Part shown: piece after piece, positions 14,953 through 24,642 of the stretch
Layout of the letters: each line of letters begins with the position of its first letter
Numbering within the stretch: position 1 is the stretch's first letter
Source: a virus
Strand: one strand, 5' to 3'
Virus record (IMG/VR): IMGVR_UViG_3300043399_000361
Location: 1 to 38,836 of that record
DNA length: 38,836 nt
Translations under genes and position numbers: made by a program
The notes under the pieces: generated by a model
Database searches by the model: none
Told to the model about the DNA's origin: nothing
What the model saw: the letters and a program-made list of their open reading frames with translations, nothing else

Positions 14953-16356
14953 ATGCAGATCCCAATCCTAAACGGAATCTACGCAGGCAGTGAACCTGAG
15001 TTGCGTACAAGCTACCCAGTCAATATGGTGCCCGTGCCAAAGCAGTCTGGCATCAGCAATGGCTTCCTGAGACCGGCAGATGGATTGGTGTCTGACGGCT
15101 CTGGTCCTGGCGTTGATCGTGGTGGCATCAACTGGAACGGAGCGTGCTACCGCGTCATGGGTACCAAACTTGTGACCGTTGCAACCAACGGCGCAGTGAC
15201 TGTGTTGGGAGACGTTGGTGGCCCCACCAATGGCCTTGTGTCCATGGACTACAGCTTTGATCGATTGGCCATAGTCTCTGGCGGTCGGTTGTACTACTGG
15301 AACGGCGCTCTCACGCAAGTCACTGACCGGGACCTAGGTATTGTGCTTGACGTGGTTTGGGTTGACGGGTACTTCATGACGACAGACGGTAGCAGTTTGG
15401 TTGTCACAGAGTTGACAGACCCGACTCAGGTCAATCCTTTGAAGTACGGGTCATCTGAAGCCGACCCAGATCCTGTTGTTGCACTTGTGAAGCTCCGCAA
15501 CGAAGTCTACGCCCTGAACCGCAACACCATTGAGGTGTTTGACAACATTGGCGGTGACTTCTTTCCATTCCAACGAATCGACGGAGCGCAAATCCAAAAA
15601 GGGGTGCTCGGCACGTTTGCCTGCTGCGTGTTCGTTGAGACCATCGCCTTTCTTGGCAGTGGACGTAACGAGGAGCCGGGTATCTATCTTGGCGCCAACG
15701 CCACAGCAAACAAGATCAGCACACAGGAGATTGACCAGATTTTGCTTCAATACACTGAGGGCCAACTCTCAACGGTGAAACTTGAAGCCCGCAACGACAA
15801 GAGCCACCAGCATTTGTACGTCCACCTGCCTGACCGCACGCTAGTGTACGACGCGGCGGCCTCAGGTATACTTGAGGAGCATGTCTGGTTCACGTTGACA
15901 ACCAGCACTGTTGGCTTTGACCAGTACAGGGCCAGAAACTTTGTTTGGGCCTATGGTAAATGGCTGATCGGCGACCCTCAATCTTCGACCATTGGTCACA
16001 TGTCACAAGATACCAGCAGCCATTGGGGCCAGATTGTTCGCTGGGAGTTTGGCACGTTGGTTGTCTACAACGAAGGACGAGGAGCCATTTTCAATGAGCT
16101 TGAGCTTGTCGCTTTGACTGGGCGCACTGCTATTGGTACCGATCCTGTCATCACCACTAGCTACTCTGTTGACGGTCAATCTTGGAGCCAGGATCGTCCA
16201 ATTCGTGCTGGCACGACTGGTAACACCAAGAAGCGTCTTACCTGGTTCCAACAAGGACACATGCGCAACTGGAGAGTGCAACGTTTCCGTGGTGATAGCC
16301 AAGCTCACATGTCTTTTGTGCGGCTTGAAGCTCAACTTGAACCTCTGGCTTACTGA
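14953..16356 (+). CDS. Tail / DNA-stabilisation protein, P22 gp10-like
   Basis: This 467-residue protein is nearly the length of P22 gp10 (472). It has the family-style start MQIPILNGIYAGSEP with TSYPVNMVPVP and repeated beta-propeller-like strands (GGRLYYWNGALTQVTD, WVDGYFMTTDGSSLVV, GTFACCVFVETIAFLGSGR). Gp10 hexamers plug the gp4 ring and connect to the tailspike. It directly follows the gp4-like and 151-aa genes. Confidence 0.88.
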   Translation: MQIPILNGIYAGSEPELRTSYPVNMVPVPKQSGISNGFLRPADGLVSDGSGPGVDRGGINWNGACYRVMGTKLVTVATNGAVTVLGDVGGPTNGLVSMDYSFDRLAIVSGGRLYYWNGALTQVTDRDLGIVLDVVWVDGYFMTTDGSSLVVTELTDPTQVNPLKYGSSEADPDPVVALVKLRNEVYALNRNTIEVFDNIGGDFFPFQRIDGAQIQKGVLGTFACCVFVETIAFLGSGRNEEPGIYLGANATANKISTQEIDQILLQYTEGQLSTVKLEARNDKSHQHLYVHLPDRTLVYDAAASGILEEHVWFTLTTSTVGFDQYRARNFVWAYGKWLIGDPQSSTIGHMSQDTSSHWGQIVRWEFGTLVVYNEGRGAIFNELELVALTGRTAIGTDPVITTSYSVDGQSWSQDRPIRAGTTGNTKKRLTWFQQGHMRNWRVQRFRGDSQAHMSFVRLEAQLEPLAY

Positions 16357-16358
16357 CC

Positions 16359-17450
16359 ATGGCGACAAATAAACTCAACCTTACGCGCGACCAACTTGCT
16401 ACATTCCTCAAAAACTTTGAGCAGATCAAGCAGTTTGAGGGTCTGTTTGCGCTGGCCGACTCAATCGCTCCTGATGTTGTCAACGAGGTCAAGATAGAAG
16501 CGGGCAATGCGTTGGCCGCTGCAAACAGCGCACTGGCACAGCTTTCACGTATTGCCAACGCACTAGAGATGCTGGCCGCCGCACCAGTCACCGAGCACAA
16601 TAATTCAGTGGTAACTGATTACATCGACCTGCCTGAGATTGGCCCACATGTCAGCAAAGAACGGCGTGTGCAGTGGAACCGCGACGACGGCACGATGGAC
16701 GTTGGTCTGTACGGCGGCAGCGTGCTGCAGGTCGGACAGGAAATTCACTACTACGCCAAGAACACCAGCGGCGGCCTGATAGCCAACGGCACGCCTGTGA
16801 TGTTCACCGGCACGGTCGGATCGTCTGGCAAGTTGACGTTTGGTCTGGCGGTTGCTGATGGGTCAGTTCCTGCCGACTACATGATGGGCGTGGCCACTCA
16901 GGACATCGCTGACAACAACTTTGGCTACGTGACTAACTTCGGTCTGTTGCGAGGTTTCAATACAACGGGCTCTCCATACGGCGAGGTGTGGAACGACGGA
17001 GACCTGCTCTACTTCGATCCGGCCACGCCTGGCACTTGGACCAACGTGCAACCTTCAGCACCAAGCATCGCTGTTCCTGTTGCTGTTGTCATCAATGCTG
17101 GAGGCGGTGGTTCAGGCTCGATCTTCGTTCGCATGAAGGTCAGCGAGTCTCTGAACCAACTGCAGGACGTCTACATCAACGGCACTGGTACTCCTCTGGC
17201 TGGCGAAGTTTTGATCTACGACGCCACACAGCAACGTTGGGAAAACCACCACTTGACACAAGGTGCTAACATCCAGATCACCAACGCTGACGGTGCTATA
17301 ACTGTTGCCGTGACAGGACTTGGCACGATGGCCTTTGAGAACGTCGGCATCTCTGGAACTGCAGCACTGGAAAAAATCACAGCACTTGGAACGGATGGTT
17401 CGTTGACTTTTGTCAACGGCATCATCACCGGATACGCCGCCCCAACTTAA
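16359..17450 (+). CDS. Putative tail fibre or virion protein, 363 aa
   Basis: An N-terminal helical region (about 1-75, NFEQIKQFEGLFALADSIAP) is followed by a beta-rich body with YIDLPEIGPHVSKERRVQWN (about 88-107) and YYAKNTSGGLIANGTPVMF, then a Gly-rich stretch GGGGSGSIFVRMK near 250. The style matches trimeric fibre or needle-like proteins of podophages. It starts two bases after the gp10-like stop. A tail-needle role is possible, but I see no clear gp26 heptad pattern. Confidence 0.6.
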   Translation: MATNKLNLTRDQLATFLKNFEQIKQFEGLFALADSIAPDVVNEVKIEAGNALAAANSALAQLSRIANALEMLAAAPVTEHNNSVVTDYIDLPEIGPHVSKERRVQWNRDDGTMDVGLYGGSVLQVGQEIHYYAKNTSGGLIANGTPVMFTGTVGSSGKLTFGLAVADGSVPADYMMGVATQDIADNNFGYVTNFGLLRGFNTTGSPYGEVWNDGDLLYFDPATPGTWTNVQPSAPSIAVPVAVVINAGGGGSGSIFVRMKVSESLNQLQDVYINGTGTPLAGEVLIYDATQQRWENHHLTQGANIQITNADGAITVAVTGLGTMAFENVGISGTAALEKITALGTDGSLTFVNGIITGYAAPT

Positions 17451-17462
17451 GGAGAAAGCTCT

Positions 17463-17798
17463 ATGACCGTCACCGTTAAAACACTCACCCCGTCCAAGCA
17501 GGCCGAGGACACTCAGACTACTCAGTACACCGCAACTAACTGCAAGACCATCATTGACAAGTTCACAGCCACTAACACCAGTGCTGTCAACGTGACGTTG
17601 AGCGTCAATCTTGTGTCGCCAGGTGGTTCTGCTGGAGTCGGCAACCTAATTGTGGACTCTCGCGCCATTGCTCCAGATGAGACCTACACCTTCCCAGAAC
17701 TTGTGGGCCAAGTACTTGAATCAGGCGGACTCATTTCCACAATTGCCAGTGCGGCCGCAGCCTTGACTATCCGCGCCAGCGGACGCGAAATAACCTAG
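17463..17798 (+). CDS. Small structural protein, 111 aa
   Basis: The protein is Thr/Ser/Val-rich and beta-type (TATNTSAVNVTLSVNLVSP, PDETYTFPELVGQVLESGG). It resembles small beta-sandwich proteins found beside fibre genes in many phages, which may decorate the virion; no name can be given. GGAG lies eight bases before ATG 17463. Confidence 0.65.
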   Translation: MTVTVKTLTPSKQAEDTQTTQYTATNCKTIIDKFTATNTSAVNVTLSVNLVSPGGSAGVGNLIVDSRAIAPDETYTFPELVGQVLESGGLISTIASAAAALTIRASGREIT

Positions 17799-17807
17799 CA
17801 GTTTACA

Positions 17808-17842
17808 AGGTGGGCAGATGCGTGTTAGTATCTGATCCACCT
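17808..17842. other. Hairpin between structural genes
   Basis: AGGTGG-N-CAGAT and ATCTG-N2-CCACCT can pair as an imperfect stem. No T-run follows, so it is not a standard terminator. The 120-bp gap 17799-17918 otherwise holds only an AAGGAG site for the next gene; an RNA processing or regulatory site is possible. Confidence 0.35.
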
Positions 17843-17918
17843 GTGATGCCTAGACGCCACAGCAGCTGAGCCTAACGAGCAGCCAGCAGCTCATACCGCC
17901 CTGAAAAGGAGAGTTTGA

Positions 17919-18785
17919 ATGCTGGCTGAAGCCAAATCCCACAACATTGTTGACCCTGCCAAGATTGAGCAGGTTGAATACCACCTCTTAGACCTGCCTC
18001 AAGTTGAGTGCCCAGTAGTCCACCACTTCGGCCCAGGTATCTACATCCGCGAAGTCACTTTGCCTGCCGGCACACTTGCCATCGGCCATGCGCAAAGATT
18101 TGACCACCTCAACATCATGCTGACAGGCGCAGTTGCCATGGTCGGCGACGATGGTCAAACCAAGGTACTCCGAGCACCCATGATCTTTGTGGGTAAACCT
18201 GGCCGCAAGCTTGGGTATGTTCTTGAGACCTGCATCTGGCAGAACGTTTATGCCACTGAAGAGCACGACATTGACAAGCTCGAGGAAACCTTCCTAGACA
18301 AGAGTGCCACATGGCAAGCCCATGCCGAAGCCACAAAGCAACTTGAGGCGTACCATCGTCGCGAAGACCGCGAAGACTTTGAACTCGTGGTTCGACTGTC
18401 GGGTTTCACCCCTGAGGCAGTTCGCGCCCAGTCTGAAAACCCACATGACCAGATCACCATGCCAAGTGGCTTTGCGCCAAAGTTCACGGTGCGTGACTCA
18501 GCTATTGAGGGCAAGGGAGTATTTCTCAGCGCACCAGTTGAGCAGGATGAAGTCATTGCCCCAGCCCGCATCGATGGTATGCGTACACCTGCGGGTCGCT
18601 ACACCAACCACTCCAAAACACCCAATGCCAAGTTTGTCAAGGACGAAGGCGGCGACATTTGGTTGGTGGCTACTCAACGCATTGCTGGTTGCTCAGGTGG
18701 AAGCCAAGGTGAAGAGGTCACAGTCGACTACCGACAAGCTCTCGCCCTTTCGGGCATCAATCTAATTGAAGGAGAATCCCAATGA
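17919..18785 (+). CDS. Cupin-like plus SET-domain protein
   Basis: This 288-residue two-domain protein has an N-terminal cupin-like fold at about 25-125 (GIYIREVTLPAGTLAIGHA, FDHLNIMLTGAVAMVGDDG, PMIFVGKPGRKLGYV). The C-terminal SET domain has GKGVFL (about 197-202), the NHS-x2-PN signature in RYTNHSKTPNAKF (about 225-237) and GEEVTVDYRQAL (about 263-274). SET enzymes methylate protein lysines with SAM; target unknown, perhaps a virion or host protein. AAGGAG lies seven bases before ATG 17919, and the gene overlaps the next by four bases, so it belongs to the late operon. Confidence 0.8.
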   Translation: MLAEAKSHNIVDPAKIEQVEYHLLDLPQVECPVVHHFGPGIYIREVTLPAGTLAIGHAQRFDHLNIMLTGAVAMVGDDGQTKVLRAPMIFVGKPGRKLGYVLETCIWQNVYATEEHDIDKLEETFLDKSATWQAHAEATKQLEAYHRREDREDFELVVRLSGFTPEAVRAQSENPHDQITMPSGFAPKFTVRDSAIEGKGVFLSAPVEQDEVIAPARIDGMRTPAGRYTNHSKTPNAKFVKDEGGDIWLVATQRIAGCSGGSQGEEVTVDYRQALALSGINLIEGESQ

Positions 18786-19426
18786 GTGGAATCGCAACGG
18801 CCGTTGTGGCCGGATCAGTCATCACTGGTGTAATGGCCAGCAACGCGCAATCTGACGCGGCTTCAACTGCCGCAGGTGCTCAGACCGCATCTAGCCAGGC
18901 ATCAATTGAAGAGCAGCGCCGCCAATTTGACGCAGTGCAGAAACTGTTGGCCCCTTATGTAGGAGCCGGCGAGAGTGCCATTAAGGGTCAGCAAGGTCTT
19001 CTCGGTTTGGCTGGACCAGCCGCCCAAAAAGAAGCCATCGCAGGACTTGAATCCTCGCCTCAGTTCCAATCAATGATGCAGCAAGGAGAGAACGCCATCC
19101 TTCAGAATGCTTCGGCAACTGGCGGTCTTCGTGGCGGCAACGTGCAAGCCACACTTGCCCAGTTCCGCCCACAGCTGCTCAGTCAATTGATCGAGTCACA
19201 GTTCAGTAAACTTGGCACCATCTCAGGTCTTGGCCAGGCATCGGCCGCTGGCCAGGCAGCTGCGGCTCAACAGACTGGCGCCAACATCGGTAACGCGTTG
19301 ACCCAGCAAGGACAGGCAGCCGCCGGTGCAGCTCTGGCTCAGGGTCAGGCACAAGCGCAGATGTGGGGAAATATCGGCGGGACCATCGGCAATGTCGCCA
19401 CGCTCAAAGCTCTAAAGGTGTTCTAA
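18782..19426 (+). CDS. DNA ejection protein, P22 gp7-like
   Basis: This 214-residue Ala/Gln/Gly-rich protein has a hydrophobic N-terminus (MSGIATAVVAGSVITGVMAS), EEQRRQFDAVQKLLAPYVGAG (split: EEQRRQFDAVQ and LLAPYVGAG, about 42-63), then ATGGLRGGNVQATLAQFRP. Such low-complexity helical proteins with a membrane-active N-terminus enter the cell with the DNA in P22-type phages. It is the first of three consecutive ejection-type genes, the order 7-20-16 known in P22. Confidence 0.8.
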   Translation: MSGIATAVVAGSVITGVMASNAQSDAASTAAGAQTASSQASIEEQRRQFDAVQKLLAPYVGAGESAIKGQQGLLGLAGPAAQKEAIAGLESSPQFQSMMQQGENAILQNASATGGLRGGNVQATLAQFRPQLLSQLIESQFSKLGTISGLGQASAAGQAAAAQQTGANIGNALTQQGQAAAGAALAQGQAQAQMWGNIGGTIGNVATLKALKVF

Positions 19427-19427
19427 C

Positions 19428-20723
19428 ATGGCACAACCATTCAACTATATGCTCAATGTCCCAGACCCGACTCAATCGGTCATGGGCGGCGTCCAAAATG
19501 CTTTGAACATCTCGAACATGATGTCTCAACGCAACCTGGCAGAACAAAAAGCTCTTGATCTTCAAAAAGCTCGTGAGACCCGGGCTCAGATGGAAGCTGA
19601 CCTTGGTACACTGTCAAAGAACCCAACGCCATCGGCCTTGGCCAGCATGATGGTCAAGTACCCGTCGCTCAGCGAGAACTTTAAGCGCACCTATGATGTG
19701 CTCAGCACCGAGCAGAAGGACTCACGTCTTGGTCAAGCTACACAGGTCTACGCGGCACTTCAATCTGGCAAGCCTGAGATTGCCCAGCAGCTTCTGACTG
19801 ATCAAGCCACGGCCTACCGCAACTCAGGACAGGAGCGCGAAGCCAAGACACTTGAGGACCTAGGTGTCCTGATCAAGACCAGCCCCGAGACGGCCAAGAC
19901 ATCAACCGGCCTTTTCTTGGCTTCGGCCATGGGTCCTGACAAGTTCACTGAGACGTTCACCAAGCTCCAAGGCGAGCAACGTGATGCTGAACTCCAACCA
20001 TCGAAGTTGACCGAGTCTCAGGCCAAAGCCCAGAAGGCTGCTGTCGAGGCCAAGTTTGCCGAGTCAGGTGCCGTGCTCGACCTGCAGAAGAAAGGTTGGG
20101 ACATCACCAAGATCCAAGAGGACATCAAGATCGCCAAGCAAAATGCTGGCATTGCAGCCATGAATGCTCAGATCGCTCGCGAGGGCAACCAAATCAAGCG
20201 CGAGGAAAACCAACTCAAGCTTCGGGACATGATCGACAAGCGTGATGAAGCTGTGCGCACCAAAGCCGCCGACCTTGAGTCTGCTCGTACCAACATGGAC
20301 AACATGCTCAACACGGCCGATCGCATCCTGAAGACGCCTGTCGGTGTGGTTGGTTCTGCAGCTGGCCCAGTGTCGTCACGTATGCCTACTCTCACACAGG
20401 ATACTGCAGACTTTGAAGCTCTGGTCGAGACGCTTGGTTCTCAGTCATTCATGGCCCAGATCCCAAACATCAAGGGCATGGGCGCCTTGTCAAACGCTGA
20501 AGGCGAGAAACTCCAAGCTGCTCTGCAGAACTTTAGCTTGAAGCAGTCTCCTGAACGCCTGCTCGAGAACGTTCGCGAAGCCCAGCGCTTGGTCATGAAG
20601 GCGCGCAAAAATATGACCGCGCGAGCTGGTTTACCTGAGACCATCCCTGACACGCCGGCTGTGAGCACCTCAGGCAGTGACATTGATGCACTCGTGAAGA
20701 AGTATACACAAGGAGCCCGCTGA
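19428..20723 (+). CDS. DNA ejection protein, P22 gp20-like
   Basis: This 431-residue helical protein (P22 gp20 is 471) is rich in Gln, Lys, Ala and Glu with long coiled-coil-like stretches (for example AREGNQIKREENQLKLRDM, about 247-265). It sits between gp7-like and gp16-like genes and overlaps the next gene by one base (TGATG). Assignment rests on composition and gene order more than on motifs. Confidence 0.7.
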   Translation: MAQPFNYMLNVPDPTQSVMGGVQNALNISNMMSQRNLAEQKALDLQKARETRAQMEADLGTLSKNPTPSALASMMVKYPSLSENFKRTYDVLSTEQKDSRLGQATQVYAALQSGKPEIAQQLLTDQATAYRNSGQEREAKTLEDLGVLIKTSPETAKTSTGLFLASAMGPDKFTETFTKLQGEQRDAELQPSKLTESQAKAQKAAVEAKFAESGAVLDLQKKGWDITKIQEDIKIAKQNAGIAAMNAQIAREGNQIKREENQLKLRDMIDKRDEAVRTKAADLESARTNMDNMLNTADRILKTPVGVVGSAAGPVSSRMPTLTQDTADFEALVETLGSQSFMAQIPNIKGMGALSNAEGEKLQAALQNFSLKQSPERLLENVREAQRLVMKARKNMTARAGLPETIPDTPAVSTSGSDIDALVKKYTQGAR

Positions 20724-22621
20724 TGGCAACACTCCAAGAACTTGAGCAGGCTCTGGTCAACGCCGACAAAGCTGGTGACCTTGATGCTGCTCGGCGCTTG
20801 GCGGCCGTGCTTGTCAAGGCCCGCCAAGATACTACAAACCAGATCCCAGACACGATTGTGCCTGGTACGACACAAGAGTATGTTGAACCATCAATTGGCG
20901 AGAAGATCGTCGGAGCTGGTGAGGCAGCGTTGACGATCGGCACTGGCGCAGTGGGTGGCACAGCCGGTCTAATTGGTGGCACACTGAAAGGTTTGGCTGA
21001 GCAGATCCTGTCTGGCCAGTTTGGCAGTCAAGAGGCTGCAAACCTGGTTCAAAAGTCAGCCATGCAGGGAGCTCAGGCATTGACCTACGCGCCTCGCACG
21101 CAGTCAGGCCAAGAGCAAGTACAGGCTGTTGGCGAAGTGCTCCAGAACGTCCCTCCTGTCATCCCAGTTGTTGGTCCGATTGGAGCAGTTGCAGCCAGTA
21201 CCAAGATGGCTGCACCGGTCATGGCCGCAACTGCTGGCCGCGTGGCCGCACCAGTTATCGCAGCTACAAAACGCGCTGGCCAGGCTGTGTCTAAAGTAGC
21301 TGAGCCGATTCGTGAGATGATGCCCGGTGCAACAGCCAAGAAACCTACTCCTGGCACGCCAGGTTCTGGTGGAGCTGCTGGTGTGGATTTGGCCACACTA
21401 CGCCAAGCCAAAGCTGATGAACTACCTGTGCCCATCAAGCTGACTGAGGGCCAGAAGACACGCCAGTTCGAGCAACAGCGGTTTGAGCGTGAGACTGCCA
21501 AGTTGCCTGAGGTTGGTGCGCCCATCCGTGAACGCTTTGCTACTCAGAACAAGCAGTTACAGCAGAACCTTGAAAGTTTTATCGACATGACCGGTGCCGA
21601 GGCACCTGACCTGCGCTCCATTGGTCTGACCGTAGACAAGGCATTGCGTGACAGAGCGGCCAGAGACAAGACGCGCATCCGCACCTTGTACAAGGAGGCC
21701 GAAAAGGCCGGCGAGATGGAGGCGCCAGTCAAACTTGACACCGTGGTCCAGCACCTTGTTGACAATGCGCCTGAAGCTGAAGTCGCCAACGTACTCAAGG
21801 CAACTCGAGCTAAAGCTTTGCAACTTGGTGTGGCCACTGAGGCGCCTGATGGTACGTTGATTGCCCAGCCTGTCACTCTCAAGACGGCTGAGTTGTTTCG
21901 CCGTTCGATCGGTGGTGCCACGAATGCTGAGCCGACCAACATCATGCAGGCTTCTCAAATGCGTAGCCTCATCGATGCTTCAACTGAAGGGTTGGGCGGC
22001 AACATGTACAAGCAGGCGCGGGCTGCTCGGGCTCGGTTCGGCAGTGACTATGAAAACATCGGTCTGGTGAAAAACCTGCTTGGTCAGAAGCGCGGTAGCA
22101 ATGACCGTTCCATCGCCATGGAGGATGTCTTGCGCCGCTCAGTCATCGACCCATCAACGTCTCTTGATACTGTGCGGCAAGTTCGTCGCCTACTTCAGAC
22201 AGAAGGTCCTAATGGCCAACAGGCCTGGAAGGAATTGCAGGGCGGCACGCTCAAGTTCATGCGTGACGAGGCCACTAAAGGTGTTGGTCGTGATGAACTG
22301 GGCAACCCAATTCTGTCTCCTGCTCAGCTCGACCGCGTAGTTGGCCAGTTGGACAAGTCCGGAAAACTTGACTTTGTCTTTGGCAAGAAGGGCGCTGAGC
22401 AGCTTCGAACCATCAACGACGTGGCCAAGGATGTTCTGACTGCGCCACCCGGTGCAGTAAACACAAGCAACACTGCCAGCGTTCTTGCAGGCATGATGGA
22501 CATCGCCATCAGCGGCACTGCTGGTGTGCCAGCCCCTGTAATGACCAGCTTCAGATTATTGACTAAAGGAATCAAAGGTGCAAAAACCCGCGCCCGCGTC
22601 AGACAAGCTCTAGGAGAATAG
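20723..22621 (+). CDS. DNA ejection protein, P22 gp16-like
   Basis: This 632-residue protein (P22 gp16 is 609) has an N-terminal helical segment, a Gly/Ala-rich hydrophobic region at about 58-100 and 135-170 (VGGTAGLIGGTLKGL, PVIPVVGPIGAVAAS) that could insert in membranes, and a long charged helical C-terminus. It is the third and largest of the ejection-type genes and probably forms part of the trans-envelope conduit. Confidence 0.72.
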   Translation: MATLQELEQALVNADKAGDLDAARRLAAVLVKARQDTTNQIPDTIVPGTTQEYVEPSIGEKIVGAGEAALTIGTGAVGGTAGLIGGTLKGLAEQILSGQFGSQEAANLVQKSAMQGAQALTYAPRTQSGQEQVQAVGEVLQNVPPVIPVVGPIGAVAASTKMAAPVMAATAGRVAAPVIAATKRAGQAVSKVAEPIREMMPGATAKKPTPGTPGSGGAAGVDLATLRQAKADELPVPIKLTEGQKTRQFEQQRFERETAKLPEVGAPIRERFATQNKQLQQNLESFIDMTGAEAPDLRSIGLTVDKALRDRAARDKTRIRTLYKEAEKAGEMEAPVKLDTVVQHLVDNAPEAEVANVLKATRAKALQLGVATEAPDGTLIAQPVTLKTAELFRRSIGGATNAEPTNIMQASQMRSLIDASTEGLGGNMYKQARAARARFGSDYENIGLVKNLLGQKRGSNDRSIAMEDVLRRSVIDPSTSLDTVRQVRRLLQTEGPNGQQAWKELQGGTLKFMRDEATKGVGRDELGNPILSPAQLDRVVGQLDKSGKLDFVFGKKGAEQLRTINDVAKDVLTAPPGAVNTSNTASVLAGMMDIAISGTAGVPAPVMTSFRLLTKGIKGAKTRARVRQALGE

Positions 22622-22630
22622 GATGGCAAA

Positions 22631-22729
22631 ATGTTTACCACACTCGTCAAATGGATTGCGATGCTGTTTAATTGGCTTCGCTCACTTTTCACAACACGTC
22701 AATTGCCCAACCAAAAGGAGAACCAGTAA
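22631..22729 (+). CDS. Possible 32-aa membrane-active peptide
   Basis: The short ORF begins MFTTLVKWIAMLFNWLRSLF, an amphipathic hydrophobic helix, and ends in a polar tail. Its stop overlaps the tailspike start (TAATG), suggesting translational coupling. The Shine-Dalgarno is weak (GGATGG, three bases upstream), so the call is tentative. It could also be a lysis or ejection accessory peptide, or not a gene. Confidence 0.4.
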   Translation: MFTTLVKWIAMLFNWLRSLFTTRQLPNQKENQ

Positions 22730-24642
22730 TGTCCGCACTTTCCGTTCAACCCACCTATCCAATCTTCACGGACATTGACGGCCAACCTCTTGAGGATGGT
22801 TACGTCTGGATCGGTACAGTAAATCTTGACCCTCAGACCAACCCAATTGCCGTCTTTTGGGACGCCGCACTTACTATTGCTGCAGTTCAACCCATCCGCA
22901 CTCTGGCAGGTTACCCCTCAAACAGTGGAACGCCTGCTCGCCTATATGTCAATACCGACTACAGCATCCGTGTGATGAATAAAAAGGGCGGCACCGTCTA
23001 CAGCGCGCCTGCTGCAGCTGAGCGCACCAACGGCAATTTGGTGTCATACCAACCACCATTTACAGGAGCCACGGCCACTACCGTGCAAGATAAATTGGCA
23101 CAGACCGTCAGCGTCAAGGACTTTGGGGCTGTGGGAGATGGGGTCACAAATGACACGGTAGCGATTCAAGCGGCGATAAATTCTGGAGAAGACCTGTCCT
23201 TTCCGGCTGGAACTTACCTAGCCAGTAACCTGGTGCAATCAACAAGTTTTCAACGGTTCTACGCGCACGGACAGGTCAACATTGCAAAAACTGCCAACGG
23301 CGTGTTGCTCGCATCGGCGGGTGACTATGTTGAGTTTAGTGGCATCCAATTCTTAGGAACAGGCTACACGGGTGATAACGTAACGGCAACAGGCAATCAC
23401 CCACGCTTCATCAACTGCTCGTCTTATGGGGCCGCGGGGCGTGCGCTTAAAGCCACCGGGAACCATGTGCAGGTGCTTGGCACCTGCGGAATTTATGCCA
23501 CCACAGACGCCACTGCAACAGGTTACGACATTGAGATCGGGGTTAGTGGCACGGCGACTCTCTACCACCAGCTTGTGGGTGTCTACACCTCACAAGCTGT
23601 CGGCGGTATCTTGCTGGTAGACACCGGGTCACATGTGATCAGCGGTGGGCAATTTGGCAAGTTGGACATACGAGCCGGCACCTCGCCCGCTGGAATAAAT
23701 GGCGGCATCACCACTGGCGCTCGTATTTTAGGAAATGTGTCAGTGGGTGCCTCTAGCGCAATTTTGAGCGCCAACCAATTCGGCGCAGTGTCTATCACTT
23801 TTTTGCTTGGTACATCTGCATGCCGACTTGATGTGAGCAATGTTTATGCTAGTGGGGCCACTATTGTAAACAACGGCAATTCAAACAATTTGATTGAGCG
23901 TGAAGTATCTACTGGCGGTGGTACTAAAATCAGATGGGGGTCAGATACACAATACAGACAGTTGGACCTCAACAATACAGACCCAACTTTTGGTTGGAGC
24001 TTTGACGGATCGATGGTCATCCCCAACACACGCGGGTATAGAGCCTTGCTGGCAGGAGGATCAGTAACAACTATTGCCTCGGTCTCATCTGGTGACGTGC
24101 TAAACATCGGCGGTACTGGCATCACCCGCACCTCACTTTCTGGGGCGTCAATTGACTTGAATTCCACAGCGGGAACACAAGTCCAAGTTGTCGATGGTGC
24201 CCTTCGTCCCTGGTCTGATAACAACAAAACATTGGGCACAGCCGCTTTGAGATGGTCCGTTGTGTACGCGGGAACGGGGACTATCAATACCTCAGACAGC
24301 CGCGCAAAGCAAGATACGGTGCCGTTGGATGACACAGAAAAGCGGGTAGCCGTTGCAGTAAAAGGTCTCATCAAGAAGTTCCGTTTCAGAGATGCCGTGC
24401 AAGCCAGAGGTGAAGGGGCTCGCTTCCACGTTGGCGTGATCGCTCAAGAAGTTATGGATGCATTCCAGGCTGAAGGCCTTGACCCGATGCGCTACGGGAT
24501 CATCTGCTATGACGAGTGGGCCGCCGAGGACGCGGTTATTGACGTGGATAGCGGTGAAATTGTGACGCCAGCACGCAAAGCCGGCAATCGTTACGGCGTG
24601 CGCTACGAAGAACTTCTAGCGTTCATCATTGGAGCAATATGA
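22729..24642 (+). CDS. Tailspike with P22-like head-binding domain and S74 chaperone
   Basis: This 637-residue receptor-binding spike has an N-terminal head-binding domain (PTYPIFTDIDGQPLEDGYVW, about 8-27, through NTDYSIRVMNKKGG), the P22 gp9-type adaptor. A pectate-lyase-type beta-helix starts at VKDFGAVGDGVTNDT (about 128-142). The C-terminus is an S74 intramolecular chaperone with SDSRAK (Ser522, Lys527), HVGVIAQEV and EELLAFIIGAI; family members trimerise the fibre and cut themselves off near that Ser. ATG 22729 follows AGGAG. The beta-helix middle is more AT-rich than the flanks, as expected of exchangeable host-range DNA. Substrate unknown. Confidence 0.9.
   Translation: MSALSVQPTYPIFTDIDGQPLEDGYVWIGTVNLDPQTNPIAVFWDAALTIAAVQPIRTLAGYPSNSGTPARLYVNTDYSIRVMNKKGGTVYSAPAAAERTNGNLVSYQPPFTGATATTVQDKLAQTVSVKDFGAVGDGVTNDTVAIQAAINSGEDLSFPAGTYLASNLVQSTSFQRFYAHGQVNIAKTANGVLLASAGDYVEFSGIQFLGTGYTGDNVTATGNHPRFINCSSYGAAGRALKATGNHVQVLGTCGIYATTDATATGYDIEIGVSGTATLYHQLVGVYTSQAVGGILLVDTGSHVISGGQFGKLDIRAGTSPAGINGGITTGARILGNVSVGASSAILSANQFGAVSITFLLGTSACRLDVSNVYASGATIVNNGNSNNLIEREVSTGGGTKIRWGSDTQYRQLDLNNTDPTFGWSFDGSMVIPNTRGYRALLAGGSVTTIASVSSGDVLNIGGTGITRTSLSGASIDLNSTAGTQVQVVDGALRPWSDNNKTLGTAALRWSVVYAGTGTINTSDSRAKQDTVPLDDTEKRVAVAVKGLIKKFRFRDAVQARGEGARFHVGVIAQEVMDAFQAEGLDPMRYGIICYDEWAAEDAVIDVDSGEIVTPARKAGNRYGVRYEELLAFIIGAI

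Noticed and set aside
17799-17918. Possible tRNA or small RNA in the gap
   Set aside because: No cloverleaf, no T-loop sequence; only an imperfect hairpin.
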